Below are positions 17,939-25,769 of a stretch of 64,000 nt of DNA, piece after piece; positions within the stretch are counted from its first letter, which is position 1, and the number at the start of each line of letters is the position of its first letter. Source of the DNA: Timonella sp031979385 (GTDB lineage Bacteria; Actinomycetota; Actinomycetes; Actinomycetales; Cellulomonadaceae); NCBI GenBank assembly GCA_031979385.1, contig DALZEF010000003.1, forward strand, positions 1 through 64,000, in the 5' to 3' direction. A model generated the notes under the pieces. The model did not search any database, was not told the origin of the DNA, and was given only the letters and a program-made list of their open reading frames with translations. The translations under genes and the position numbers were made by a program.

Positions 17939-19033
17939 TTACCAGTGGGAGTCTTCTGGAATGTCGCCAAGCCAGGGTTCAAGGCCATCGTATGGATCGT
18001 TCCAACGCATTCCACGAGTGACGGCCTCGTACTCTGTGATGAGCACTGACTCGAAGGCCTGACGCAGTTCGTCACGACCGTCCCCAACTCCTGTAACTAC
18101 GATCCGGGACAGTTTCTCGCCGCTGCCCCAGTGTGCGCACGTCCCGATGGAGAGTTGTCCACCGGCGCCCTCCCAACGGCATACAAGATCTGGGCGGGTG
18201 GGCACCCAGAAACAACCGCGTGCTCGAGCCCGGTGCGATCCCAGTTCTTCGACACGTTCGAGTAGCCGACCCGGATGGAATGGAAATGGTGAGGAGAAGT
18301 CCAGTACCCACACGTCACCGTTGTCCACTTCGAAGGATCGCTCACGGCGGACCTCGGCGATCCACCGTTCAGAGGCCTCATGGTCGTGTAGGCCTTGCGC
18401 GAGTAGGCGGATCGGCATGCTCTCCGCTCCCTCGACGAGTGGGATCTTTGGTCGCGCAAGGCTCGTGATGAGTTGCGTGGCAGGCTGGAGCAGGGCCAGC
18501 GATCCGTCTGCAACGATAAGGTCTGCGTGTTCCACGAGCGCACACTGAACTTCTGCGACGCCACGATAATCATCTGAGGCGCTGTGCTGACCGCGTTCAA
18601 TGAGCAGTTCCTCTCCGCGTAGGTCCTCAAGCGAGTGCTCTGCGCTGATCGCAGCGATGACGCAGGACACCTTGACCTGTTGTACAAGGTATTTGTCCCA
18701 TGCGATCACCCGACAGATCTGCACGGCCTCGGCGCCCACGGGCAGATTCACAATGATCGTGTCCCATCGACCGCTTTGCGCGAGGCGTTGAACGGTCGGG
18801 ATGATGTCTTCCCTGATCGCGCAACTTACACAGGCATGCTCCAGATCCACTATGACGTTCTCTAGGAGTCCGGATGCGTCACTGACGGTACGCGTCAGCC
18901 GAGCCGCGTCAACGTCGATGTGATGGGTGAGTGCAACAACCCTTGGGATGTCCCACTGCATGGAGACGGTCGCTGCAGCCATGGGCTCTGGTCGCACACC
19001 GGTCACCAGAATGAGCGAGACCCGGGCGCTCAA
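17939..19033 (-). CDS. CobW-like protein lacking the P-loop
   Basis: 364 residues. C-terminal half resembles the CobW C-terminal domain (FSSPFPFHPGRLLERVEELG, RARGCFWVPTRPDLVCRWEG, final RWNDPYDGLEPWLGDIPEDS). The N-terminus shows the CobW Cys motif as HACVSCAIREDI (Cys 68 and 71). Where a CobW GTPase has GxxGxGKT, this reads LVTGVRPEPMAAATVS, so GTP binding in the usual way is unlikely. The start is TTG 19033, overlapping the bL31B stop (ATTGA), so translation is probably coupled. Similar P-loop-less proteins accompany zinc-free ribosomal proteins in mycobacteria, where a protein from such an operon was reported to recruit a hibernation factor; orthology here is only inferred. Confidence 0.8.
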   Translation of the reverse strand: MSARVSLILVTGVRPEPMAAATVSMQWDIPRVVALTHHIDVDAARLTRTVSDASGLLENVIVDLEHACVSCAIREDIIPTVQRLAQSGRWDTIIVNLPVGAEAVQICRVIAWDKYLVQQVKVSCVIAAISAEHSLEDLRGEELLIERGQHSASDDYRGVAEVQCALVEHADLIVADGSLALLQPATQLITSLARPKIPLVEGAESMPIRLLAQGLHDHEASERWIAEVRRERSFEVDNGDVWVLDFSSPFPFHPGRLLERVEELGSHRARARGCFWVPTRPDLVCRWEGAGGQLSIGTCAHWGSGEKLSRIVVTGVGDGRDELRQAFESVLITEYEAVTRGMRWNDPYDGLEPWLGDIPEDSHW

Positions 19034-19335
19034 TCTGCAACACCGTCCTGTGTCTCTGCTTCACTGTTCCGTGTCGCGGGTGATGTGGTGCGGCTGGACG
19101 CACCATAGCGGCGTTTGAACTTCTCAATCCGTCCTTCAGCATCAACAACGCGTGCGTTCCCAGTCCAGAATGGATGGCTTGCACTGGAGATGTTGACGTC
19201 GATGAGCGGGTAGATTTTCCCTTCGTACTCGATCGTTTCCTGCGAGGTTGCCGTTGAACGAGTGAGCAGCAAGAGCCCACCGGCTTTGTCGCGAAAGACC
19301 ACATGGTGATAGTCGGGATGGATGTTCTTTTTCAT
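19030..19335 (-). CDS. rpmE2: ribosomal protein bL31 type B (zinc-free)
   Basis: 101 residues: MKKNIHPDYHHVVFRDKAGG at the start and SSASHPFWTGNARVVDAEGR then VEKF-like IEKFKRRYG, the bL31B pattern without the CxxC of bL31A. The C-terminus has an extra 20-residue polar tail. In many bacteria bL31B replaces the zinc protein when zinc is scarce. First gene of the minus-strand half, starting 56 bases from the divergent bL28 start, with a Zur-like box between. Confidence 0.93.
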   Translation of the reverse strand: MKKNIHPDYHHVVFRDKAGGLLLLTRSTATSQETIEYEGKIYPLIDVNISSASHPFWTGNARVVDAEGRIEKFKRRYGASSRTTSPATRNSEAETQDGVAD

Positions 19336-19356
19336 CGCTTCCTCTGTTAATGTTAT

Positions 19357-19371
19357 TGATAACGATTCCCA
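19357..19371. promoter_or_regulatory. Zur-like operator between the two zinc-starvation operons
   Basis: TGATAACGATTCCCA within TGTTATTGATAACGATTCCC ATTA. It resembles the actinobacterial Zur box TGAnAAnnATTnnCA and lies in the 56-base divergent gap, where it could repress both directions. Assigned by eye from the gene context. Confidence 0.6.
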
Positions 19372-19391
19372 TTATATACAGAAAGGTGAAC

Positions 19392-19628
19392 ATGTCACGC
19401 AACTGCGATGTCACAGGTGCCCAACCAGGTTTTGGGCACAGCATCTCCCACTCACACCGGCGTACTAAACGCCGCTTCAACGTCAATGTCCAGCGCAAAC
19501 GGTATTGGGTGCCGAGTTTGACCCGGCACGTCACGCTCAATGTCAGCGCGCGCGGAATCAAGGTCATCGACAAACGGGGAATCGATGCTGTCGTTGCCGA
19601 AATCCAACAGCGCGGAAGGAAGCTCTGA
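19392..19628 (+). CDS. rpmB: ribosomal protein bL28, zinc-independent paralog
   Basis: 78 residues from ATG 19392 (AGAAAGGTGAAC upstream): MSRNCDVTGAQPGFGHSISH, SHRRTKRRFNVNVQ and RYWVPS. Only one Cys, so no four-Cys zinc site. Stop and the bL33 start overlap (TGATG), which indicates translational coupling. The longer frame from 19350 would run through the operator and is rejected. Confidence 0.93.
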   Translation: MSRNCDVTGAQPGFGHSISHSHRRTKRRFNVNVQRKRYWVPSLTRHVTLNVSARGIKVIDKRGIDAVVAEIQQRGRKL

Positions 19629-19795
19629 TGGCTAAGAGCCAAGACGTTCGCCCGATCATCAAACTGCAATCGACCGCAGGGACCGGGTACACGTACGTCA
19701 CCCGCAAGAATCGGCGTAATACCCCGGATCGCCTCGTACTGCGCAAATACGATCCGGTTGTGCAACGTCACGTGGAGTTTAAGGAGAGCCGCTGA
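19628..19795 (+). CDS. rpmG: ribosomal protein bL33, zinc-independent paralog
   Basis: 55 residues: MAKSQDVRPIIKLQSTAGTG then YTYVTRKNRRNTPDRLVLRK, the usual bL33 pattern, but with no cysteines. Both ends overlap neighbours by the sequence TGATG, so bL28, bL33 and uS14 are one coupled unit. Confidence 0.93.
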   Translation: MAKSQDVRPIIKLQSTAGTGYTYVTRKNRRNTPDRLVLRKYDPVVQRHVEFKESR

Positions 19796-20097
19796 TGGCA
19801 AAGAAATCAAAGATCGCAGCACAAAAACGCCGCGAGGAAACCGTTGCCCGGTACGCACCACTGCGAGCTGAGCTCAAGGAAAAAGCTCGTACCGCATCAA
19901 CGCCACAGGAACGCCAGCAGGCGCACGCAATGCTCGCAGCACTCCCCCGAGATGCCAGCCCAACGCGTCTGCGAAACCGGGATCAGATTGATGGTCGGCC
20001 TCGCGCTCATCTGCGCAAGTTCGGACTCTCGCGAATCAACTTCCGCGATCTAGCGCACCGAGGCGAACTTCCCGGCATCACAAAATCAAGCTGGTAG
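19795..20097 (+). CDS. rpsN: ribosomal protein uS14, zinc-independent paralog
   Basis: 100 residues, long form: MAKKSKIAAQKRREETVARY, RNRDQIDGRPRAHLRKFGLS then INFRDLAHRGELPGITKSSW. No Cys, whereas the short uS14 at 60225 has CxxC...CxxC. It closes the plus-strand half of the zinc-starvation cluster. Confidence 0.94.
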   Translation: MAKKSKIAAQKRREETVARYAPLRAELKEKARTASTPQERQQAHAMLAALPRDASPTRLRNRDQIDGRPRAHLRKFGLSRINFRDLAHRGELPGITKSSW

Positions 20098-20147
20098 TTA
20101 CCTCGTCGGTCCCACAAAGAACAGCGAATCATCTCAACCAACAACGA

Positions 20148-20180
20148 AACGGGGTCCAACCTATCAGGTTGGACCCCGTT
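20148..20180. terminator. bidirectional terminator between uS14 and tsaD
   Basis: Perfect stem AACGGGGTCCAACC / GGTTGGACCCCGTT with a 5-base loop, between convergent genes. Confidence 0.8.
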
Positions 20181-20202
20181 CTCAGCAGGAGGCTAGATCG
20201 CC

Positions 20203-21246
20203 TTATACGTGCGTGACCGTCAGCGGCATTGATGAGTCCACTGGAATGTCGTAGTTCGATGGCTCAACACCGGCAGCCACCAGCGAGGAGCCGAGCGCCG
20301 CAATCATTGCGCCGTTGTCCGTGCAGTAGCGGATCGGTGGAATACGCAGAGTGATACCGTGCTCGGCACAACGCTGCGCCGCTAGGTCGCGAAGTTGCGA
20401 GTTGGCCGAGAAACCGCCGCCAACAACGAGGGTGTCCACGCCGTGGAGTTCGCAGGCTGCGATGGTCTTTGCGGTCAAGACATCGGCAACAGCGTAGGCG
20501 AAGGATGCGGCCACATCGTTGAGCGGGATATCGAGCCCTTGGTCCTGTCGGGTTTCAACCCAGCGTGCGACCGAGGTTTTTAAACCTGAGAACGAGAAAT
20601 CGTACATGTGCTTTTCCTGATCCTTCTTCGAGGTCAGGGCACGTGGGAAGCGGATTGCGTCGCGGTTGCCTTCGCGAGCCAGACGGTCAATGTGCGGACC
20701 ACCCGGGTACGGCAGATCGAGCAAGCGCCCCACCTTGTCAAAGGCCTCACCAGCGGCATCGTCCAAGGTTGAGCCGAGTTCGTTCACCGCCGTGGCGATG
20801 TCATCCACGAGCAGCAGTGAGGAGTGCCCACCGGAAACCACCAGAGCCATGAAACGCTGCGGGAAATCTCCGTGTACGAGTTTGTCCACAGCCGCGTGTC
20901 CCACCACGTGGTTCACGCCGTAGAGTGGCTTGTTGATCGCGAGTGACAAAGCTTTGGCCGCCGAGGCACCGATGGTCAAAGGCCCGACCAGACCTGGACC
21001 GGCGGTTACGGCAACCGCGTCCACATCGCTCAGGTCAACGTCTGCCTCGCTCAGCGCACGCTGCAACGTTGGCACCATGGATTCAAGGTGTGCCCGCGAC
21101 GCGATTTCGGGAATGATCCCACCGAAGCGCGAGTGCTCATCCATTGATGAGGCAACCGCATCGAACAGCAGTTCATTTCCGCGGACCAGTGCAACACCGG
21201 TCTCATCGCATGAGCTTTCAATTCCAAGAATGAGTGGTTCAGACAT
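20203..21246 (-). CDS. tsaD: tRNA N6-threonylcarbamoyladenosine transferase subunit TsaD
   Basis: 347 residues: ILGIESSCDETGVALVRG at the start, the metal ligands in NHVVGHAAVDKLV, VSGGHSSLLLV and GGGFSANSQLR. It transfers threonylcarbamoyl to A37 of tRNAs that read ANN codons, together with TsaB and TsaE, whose genes are upstream in the same row. Full length. Confidence 0.97.
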   Translation of the reverse strand: MSEPLILGIESSCDETGVALVRGNELLFDAVASSMDEHSRFGGIIPEIASRAHLESMVPTLQRALSEADVDLSDVDAVAVTAGPGLVGPLTIGASAAKALSLAINKPLYGVNHVVGHAAVDKLVHGDFPQRFMALVVSGGHSSLLLVDDIATAVNELGSTLDDAAGEAFDKVGRLLDLPYPGGPHIDRLAREGNRDAIRFPRALTSKKDQEKHMYDFSFSGLKTSVARWVETRQDQGLDIPLNDVAASFAYAVADVLTAKTIAACELHGVDTLVVGGGFSANSQLRDLAAQRCAEHGITLRIPPIRYCTDNGAMIAALGSSLVAAGVEPSNYDIPVDSSMPLTVTHV

Positions 21247-21362
21247 GTGCCCTTAGCCCGTATGGGCTTCTCCTTATAGATCTGTATGTATGAAGTGTTT
21301 AACTGCGCGCAGGACATGCCGTGCTATCAGCACACGTGTCGCGTCGTTGGAATAGGTACCGT

Positions 21363-22355
21363 TCAAGATTCATTGATCTCGCCCGCGTCGGTTTCAACTG
21401 GTCGGTCAAAGTTGTTTGACCACTGCGACCACGACCCTGGGAAGAGCGCAGCCTCAATTCCAAGCGACGCGAGAACCGCAACCTCATGTGCGGCTGTCAC
21501 ACCCGAACCGCAGTACACGGCAACTGGAACATCAATCGAAACCGCTCCATCCAGCCCATCTTGAACCTGCGGGTCAATCACGCCGGCGTCTTCGAAAGCC
21601 TCGATCAGTTCCGTGGTGGAACGCAGCATCCCACCCTCGCCCAGGTGCGAAAACGTAGGGACGCTAATAGCACCTGGAATGTGGCCAGCTCGCGGGTCAA
21701 CGGGTTCGACCTCACCTCGGTAACGTTCGGCGGCGCGCGCGTCGATCAGGATTCCCTCTTCGGGCCAAGCTGCGGCCTGGTCGATCGTGATGGTGGGCAT
21801 GTGTCCCTCGTCAAGCACGATATCGGAGGTGGCAATCTGCACGTCCCCGGCTTCGACCGGATACCCCGCGGCTGTCCAGGCAGGCAGCCCACCATCTAGG
21901 ATGCGCACATCGGCAAGCCCTGCGTTGCGTAGCATCCACCAAGCTCTGGCCGCAGAGGTACCACCGACGGCGTCGTATACGACCACAGTCGAGGAATCGC
22001 TGATCCCCCAGCTCCGCACCGCACGGGTGAAGTCTTCACGTGCGGGAAGTGGATGCCGCCCGCCCTCGGAGACAGGAACGCCAGCGTGTCCGTCACCATG
22101 CGCTACAGCAAGTTCCGTTTCAAGATCCACATACACGGCCCCAGGAATATGCGCTTCCATGTACTGCGCACGTCCATCGGAGCGCCCCAACTGCCAGCGC
22201 ACGTCGAGTACCCGAAGCTGGGTATCGTCGGCAATGAGCGGCTGCGTCGCAGCCACCCCCGATGAACCAGCAGAACCCAGCCCGGCAGGCTCATCAAAGA
22301 TCAACTCGGCGAGCTCGCTCGCAGTGATAAAAATGCGACTGTAAGTTTCTGACAT
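21363..22355 (-). CDS. sulfurtransferase, two rhodanese domains (SseA-like)
   Basis: 330 residues. First rhodanese-like part at about 40-165 (VLDVRWQLGR, AHIPGAVYVDLETELA, VVVYDAVGGTSAARAWW), second at about 190-320 (ILIDARAAERYRGEVEPVDP, AGHIPGAISVPTF, VAVYCGSGVTAAHEV with the active Cys). CGSGVTA is the loop of 3-mercaptopyruvate sulfurtransferases rather than thiosulfate enzymes. It lies between rimI (3 bases upstream) and tsaD, an unusual guest in a tsa row. Confidence 0.9.
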   Translation of the reverse strand: MSETYSRIFITASELAELIFDEPAGLGSAGSSGVAATQPLIADDTQLRVLDVRWQLGRSDGRAQYMEAHIPGAVYVDLETELAVAHGDGHAGVPVSEGGRHPLPAREDFTRAVRSWGISDSSTVVVYDAVGGTSAARAWWMLRNAGLADVRILDGGLPAWTAAGYPVEAGDVQIATSDIVLDEGHMPTITIDQAAAWPEEGILIDARAAERYRGEVEPVDPRAGHIPGAISVPTFSHLGEGGMLRSTTELIEAFEDAGVIDPQVQDGLDGAVSIDVPVAVYCGSGVTAAHEVAVLASLGIEAALFPGSWSQWSNNFDRPVETDAGEINES

Positions 22356-22357
22356 AC

Positions 22358-22840
22358 CTAGCTTTCCAGGGTCAGGCGCATCGTGTATGCGTCGAGGTTT
22401 TCCGGCTGATAATAGCGTTTACGCACGCCAAGCCGCTCATATCCGTAACGTTCGTAAAGCGAGATGGCAGCGGAGTTAGTGACGGCAACCTCAAGGAAAA
22501 CCGCTCCAGCACCCAGCAGACGAGCACGTTCATGAAGCGCATCCATAAGCATCGAACCAATCCCAAGGCGTTGCGCGTGTGGTGCAACGCCAATCGTGGT
22601 GATGTCGGCGGCCTCACCGTCGCACTGCAGGCCCGCATAGCCAACCACCCGCTCGGCACCCGGAATAGTTCCCGGCACAGTGGCGACGATATACCAGCCC
22701 GGCCCCGCCCATTCGCCTTCCAGCATCGCCAGACTCCACGCGCCGACACCGAAGAGTTCAACCTCAAGCGCGGCCACGCGCGGAAGATCGCCGCTACGCA
22801 TTGCACGTAGCGTGACCTGGTCGCGGGAGGCAACTGTCAT
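22358..22840 (-). CDS. rimI: ribosomal-protein-alanine N-acetyltransferase RimI
   Basis: 160 residues of the GNAT fold: VTLRAMRSGDLPRVAALEVE, LFGVGAWSLAMLEGEW, the acetyl-CoA loop IGVAPHAQRLGIGSMLMDAL, VFLEVAVTNSAAISLYERYG and RKRYYQ. RimI acetylates the N-terminus of uS18. Start overlaps the tsaB stop by four bases (ATGA). Confidence 0.92.
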   Translation of the reverse strand: MTVASRDQVTLRAMRSGDLPRVAALEVELFGVGAWSLAMLEGEWAGPGWYIVATVPGTIPGAERVVGYAGLQCDGEAADITTIGVAPHAQRLGIGSMLMDALHERARLLGAGAVFLEVAVTNSAAISLYERYGYERLGVRKRYYQPENLDAYTMRLTLES

Positions 22841-23544
22841 CCGAGGGCTCGCTTGCGGCTCGTGGGCACTTGGGCGTCTGGGCGGCGCAGGTAGAGTGGA
22901 GTGGTTGGCTGGTCTTCGCCGCGCGCGGCGCGAGCGAGCGCCAAGCGGCCAAGCGTGACAGGGGACGGCACTTCGATGTCCGTACGGACATCGGTACCCT
23001 CGAATGCCGTGGGATACAACGACGCGCCTTCACCGACCACAACCGCTCCCTCGGCAAGGCCTTGCGCAACCACATCGGCAGCGGACGCAACCTCCGGACC
23101 AGCGACAGCGGTAACTTCAACCGCGCCAAACGCACCCAACCGGCCAACTTGGTAACGGGCGTAGTAGACCTCGCGCCGGCGGGCATCCGTCACCACAAGC
23201 ACCTCGGCACCCTCATCCAACGAATAGCGCGCAGCAGCCTGCGCCGCGAGCGCATCCAACGAGCACACGCCCAACGCCTGCGTACCCACACCGAACGCGA
23301 ACGTCCGGGCGGTCACGAGTCCCACGCGTAGACCAGTGAACGGAGCCGGACCGGTGCCACCCACAACTTCTGTCACGTCCGACGAGTCCAGCCCTGCCTC
23401 CGCCAGTAGTTCCGCCACGAGCGGGGTCAGCAGTTCGGCATGGCGACGCTGCTCGCGGATGGTGCGGCTGGCACGTTCGGTGCCGTCATCGCTCAGAAGC
23501 GCTGCCGACACTGCGGCAGAGGTGTCTACGATCAGAACGGTCAT
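22837..23544 (-). CDS. tsaB: tRNA threonylcarbamoyladenosine protein TsaB
   Basis: 235 residues: VLIVDTSAAVSAALLSDDGT, the helix pair RHAELLTPLVAELLAEAGL and GTGPAPFTGLRVGLVTARTF, the standard TsaB (YeaZ) pattern of an ASKHA-fold partner of TsaD. Overlaps rimI. Confidence 0.95.
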   Translation of the reverse strand: MTVLIVDTSAAVSAALLSDDGTERASRTIREQRRHAELLTPLVAELLAEAGLDSSDVTEVVGGTGPAPFTGLRVGLVTARTFAFGVGTQALGVCSLDALAAQAAARYSLDEGAEVLVVTDARRREVYYARYQVGRLGAFGAVEVTAVAGPEVASAADVVAQGLAEGAVVVGEGASLYPTAFEGTDVRTDIEVPSPVTLGRLALARAARGEDQPTTPLYLRRPDAQVPTSRKRALG

Positions 23545-23617
23545 TACTCGAGTTCCTGTCGTGGTTGGGATGATGCTTGGGGCAAAGGGATGCGAACGTT
23601 AATCTACTGCTAGGCCA

Positions 23618-24151
23618 CTAGGCACGGATGAGGCCCGGGAGCGCGCCGAAGTCGGCATCAGCCCACCGTGCACCGTGCGCGGTCAAGGTCAGTTCGCGCA
23701 CCCCGGTCTCAGCTTCGGCGGTTTCGAGGTCGGTCGTGTCCAGGCCGCCGTGCGGGCGGTTCAGGGTGATCTCAAGGCGGTCATCGGCGATACCTTCAAC
23801 TAGGCCGGTGCCCCACTCCACCACTGTGACGGCTTCATCGAGCGAGGAGTCCAAGTCGAGTGCGTCAACCTCGTCGAGCGACCCAAGCCGGTACGCGTCC
23901 ACATGCACCAGTGCAGGTCCGTCCGCAAGTGGCGGGTGTTCACGCGCAATGATGAAGGTTGGCGATGCCACTTGCCCGCGCACGCCAAGCCCCTTACCGA
24001 GGCCCTGTGTGAGGGTGGTTTTGCCGGCGCCCAGGTCACCGGTCAGCATGACCAGGTCGCCTGCCCGCAGCATGGTTGCGAGCGCCTCACCGAATGCGCG
24101 AGTCTGTTCCGCCTGCGTCAGTTGCGCGGAGAAAGTCAAAACGTTTACCAC
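23618..24151 (-). CDS. tsaE: tRNA threonylcarbamoyladenosine ATPase TsaE
   Basis: 177 residues with Walker A GDLGAGKTTLTQGLGKGLGV, SPTFIIAREH, VHVDAYRLGSLDEVDALDLD and VVEWGTGL. TsaE hydrolyses ATP to drive the TsaB-TsaD cycle. The C-terminal ~40 residues are longer than in E. coli, as is common in actinobacteria. Confidence 0.95.
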   Translation of the reverse strand: MVNVLTFSAQLTQAEQTRAFGEALATMLRAGDLVMLTGDLGAGKTTLTQGLGKGLGVRGQVASPTFIIAREHPPLADGPALVHVDAYRLGSLDEVDALDLDSSLDEAVTVVEWGTGLVEGIADDRLEITLNRPHGGLDTTDLETAEAETGVRELTLTAHGARWADADFGALPGLIRA

Positions 24152-24203
24152 GGGTCCATTATCCTCTTATTTTTCCGGTGGCGGCTGACACGGCAGTGTT
24201 AGA

Positions 24204-24214
24204 TTGCCGACGAG
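24204..24214 (+). repeat. dispersed motif copy TTGCCGACGAG
   Basis: One copy of the TTG(G/C)CGACGA motif, 48 bases before palindromic element copy 2. Confidence 0.5.
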
Positions 24215-24261
24215 TCCGGCGCGTCGTCCCATACCCCGCCGCCCAGCACCCAACTAGAAGT

Positions 24262-24328
24262 CGGTGGGTCGTTTTTGGTCCGGGTGCACACATTTTTTCT
24301 GTACACCCGGACCAATTTCGACCCATCG
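24262..24328. repeat. 67-bp palindromic intergenic element, copy 2
   Basis: Ends CGGTGGG / CCCATCG, extending to CGGTGGGTCG / CGACCCATCG, and an inner stem TTGGTCCGGGTG / CACCCGGACCAA around a T-rich centre. Lies between alr and tsaE, both minus strand. Confidence 0.75.
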
Positions 24329-24378
24329 GTTTTCCGGGGTCTCGCCAATCCCGATCCACCCGTCCGCCAAAGAGCTAA

Positions 24379-25593
24379 CTAGACCGGTTCGTCGTCAATG
24401 TAGACCCGCGGGACACGCTCACCCACGCGGGTGACAATCTCATAGGAAATCGTTCCGGCGGCAACGGCCCAGTCTTCGGCGCTTGGAACGCCGGTGGCGG
24501 GATCGCCAAAGAGGATGGCGGTATCCCCGGGGACCGTTCTCGTATCGGGTCCAAGATCGACCACGAACTGATCCATGCATACCCGTCCGGCAATGGAAAC
24601 TCGCTGGTCACCAACCTGAACCGGAGCTCCCAGTCCGCCGCGATCAGCGGTGCCCGACGCGTGACGGAAGATCCCGTCCGCATACCCCAACGGCACAACA
24701 CCGATTCGTGTGTCCTCGTCGGTGTGGTACTGGTGACCGTAGGAGACTCCGTGCCCTGCAGGCAGTTTCTTGACGGTGGCGATGTCGGCTTCCAGGGTCA
24801 TCGCTGGGATGAGACCGAAGTGCGCGGCATCCCCGATCTGGGGCGCGGGAGACAGTCCATACACGGCGAGTCCCGGACGTACCAGGTCGTAGTAGACGCT
24901 CGGGTTGAGCAGGGTTGCCGCAGAGTTTGCGAGGTGGCGAACCTCGAGATGAGCACCAGCCGCCTCTGCCTGGGCTATCGCCTGCCTAAACGTTTCCGCC
25001 TGCGCCAACACCGTGGGGTTTTCGGGCTCGTCCGCGAACGCAAAGTGCGACCAGATTCCAACGAACTCAAGTGTCCCCTCGTCCTGCGCCGCAATAAGCG
25101 GAACGAGCATCTGGTCCAGGTCTGCGAGGGTCACACCGTTCCGCCCCAGTCCCGTATCAACCTTGAGATGCACACGCGCGGGCTTCCCTACCTCGCGGGC
25201 AGCGTCACGCACGGCGGACACAGCCCAGGGTCCGGCTACAGAAATGTCAATGTCATGCCTGATGAGTTCTGCAAAATCAATCCCTGGCGTGTGCAGCCAG
25301 GTCAAAATCCGCTGATCGAATCCAGCTTTTCGTAGTTCGAGGGCTTCGCTTGCCTGAGCGGTTCCGAACCAGGTTGCACCACCCTGTGCGCTCGCCCGTG
25401 CCGACTCGATCAACCCGTGGCCGTACGCGCCGGCCTTCACCACCGCCATGATCTGGGTGTGCGGCGAATGGCTGCGCACCTTCTCCCGCATGAGTGCGAC
25501 GTTGTGCCTGATCGCGGCGAGGTTCACAACGGCTCGACCGGTGTAGTAGTCAAAGTACGGACGGGGTTTTTGTGCGGGGTCTGGTGTCGTCAC
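24379..25593 (-). CDS. alr: alanine racemase
   Basis: 404 residues: the PLP lysine in MAVVKAGAYGHGLIESARAS (start of the barrel), HLKVDTGLGRNGV, VRPGLAVYGLSP, GVSYGHQYHT and IAGRVCMDQFVVDLGPD. It interconverts L- and D-alanine for peptidoglycan. Linked with tsaE in many actinobacteria, as here (alr upstream). Confidence 0.96.
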   Translation of the reverse strand: MTTPDPAQKPRPYFDYYTGRAVVNLAAIRHNVALMREKVRSHSPHTQIMAVVKAGAYGHGLIESARASAQGGATWFGTAQASEALELRKAGFDQRILTWLHTPGIDFAELIRHDIDISVAGPWAVSAVRDAAREVGKPARVHLKVDTGLGRNGVTLADLDQMLVPLIAAQDEGTLEFVGIWSHFAFADEPENPTVLAQAETFRQAIAQAEAAGAHLEVRHLANSAATLLNPSVYYDLVRPGLAVYGLSPAPQIGDAAHFGLIPAMTLEADIATVKKLPAGHGVSYGHQYHTDEDTRIGVVPLGYADGIFRHASGTADRGGLGAPVQVGDQRVSIAGRVCMDQFVVDLGPDTRTVPGDTAILFGDPATGVPSAEDWAVAAGTISYEIVTRVGERVPRVYIDDEPV

Positions 25594-25678
25594 CGTCCCA
25601 TTCTCTCACCGAGGTTGTTTCGGAGACCTCGCCGCAGTGCACCTCCCACAGAACTTTCACCAGACTTTCGGAAACCCG

Positions 25679-25740
25679 TATGGTGATTTTCCGGAATTAA
25701 GGTCCTTTTCCTTGGTTGTTGATCCCGGAAAATCACCATA
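25679..25740. repeat. palindromic spacer element
   Basis: Outer arms TATGGTGATTTTCCGG / CCGGAAAATCACCATA (16 bases, perfect) around a 30-base centre. Lies between alr start and the stop of the sialidase-like gene; could act as its terminator. Confidence 0.6.
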
Positions 25741-25769
25741 TCGGTAGCAGCAGTCTCAGCGCTGAAGAG

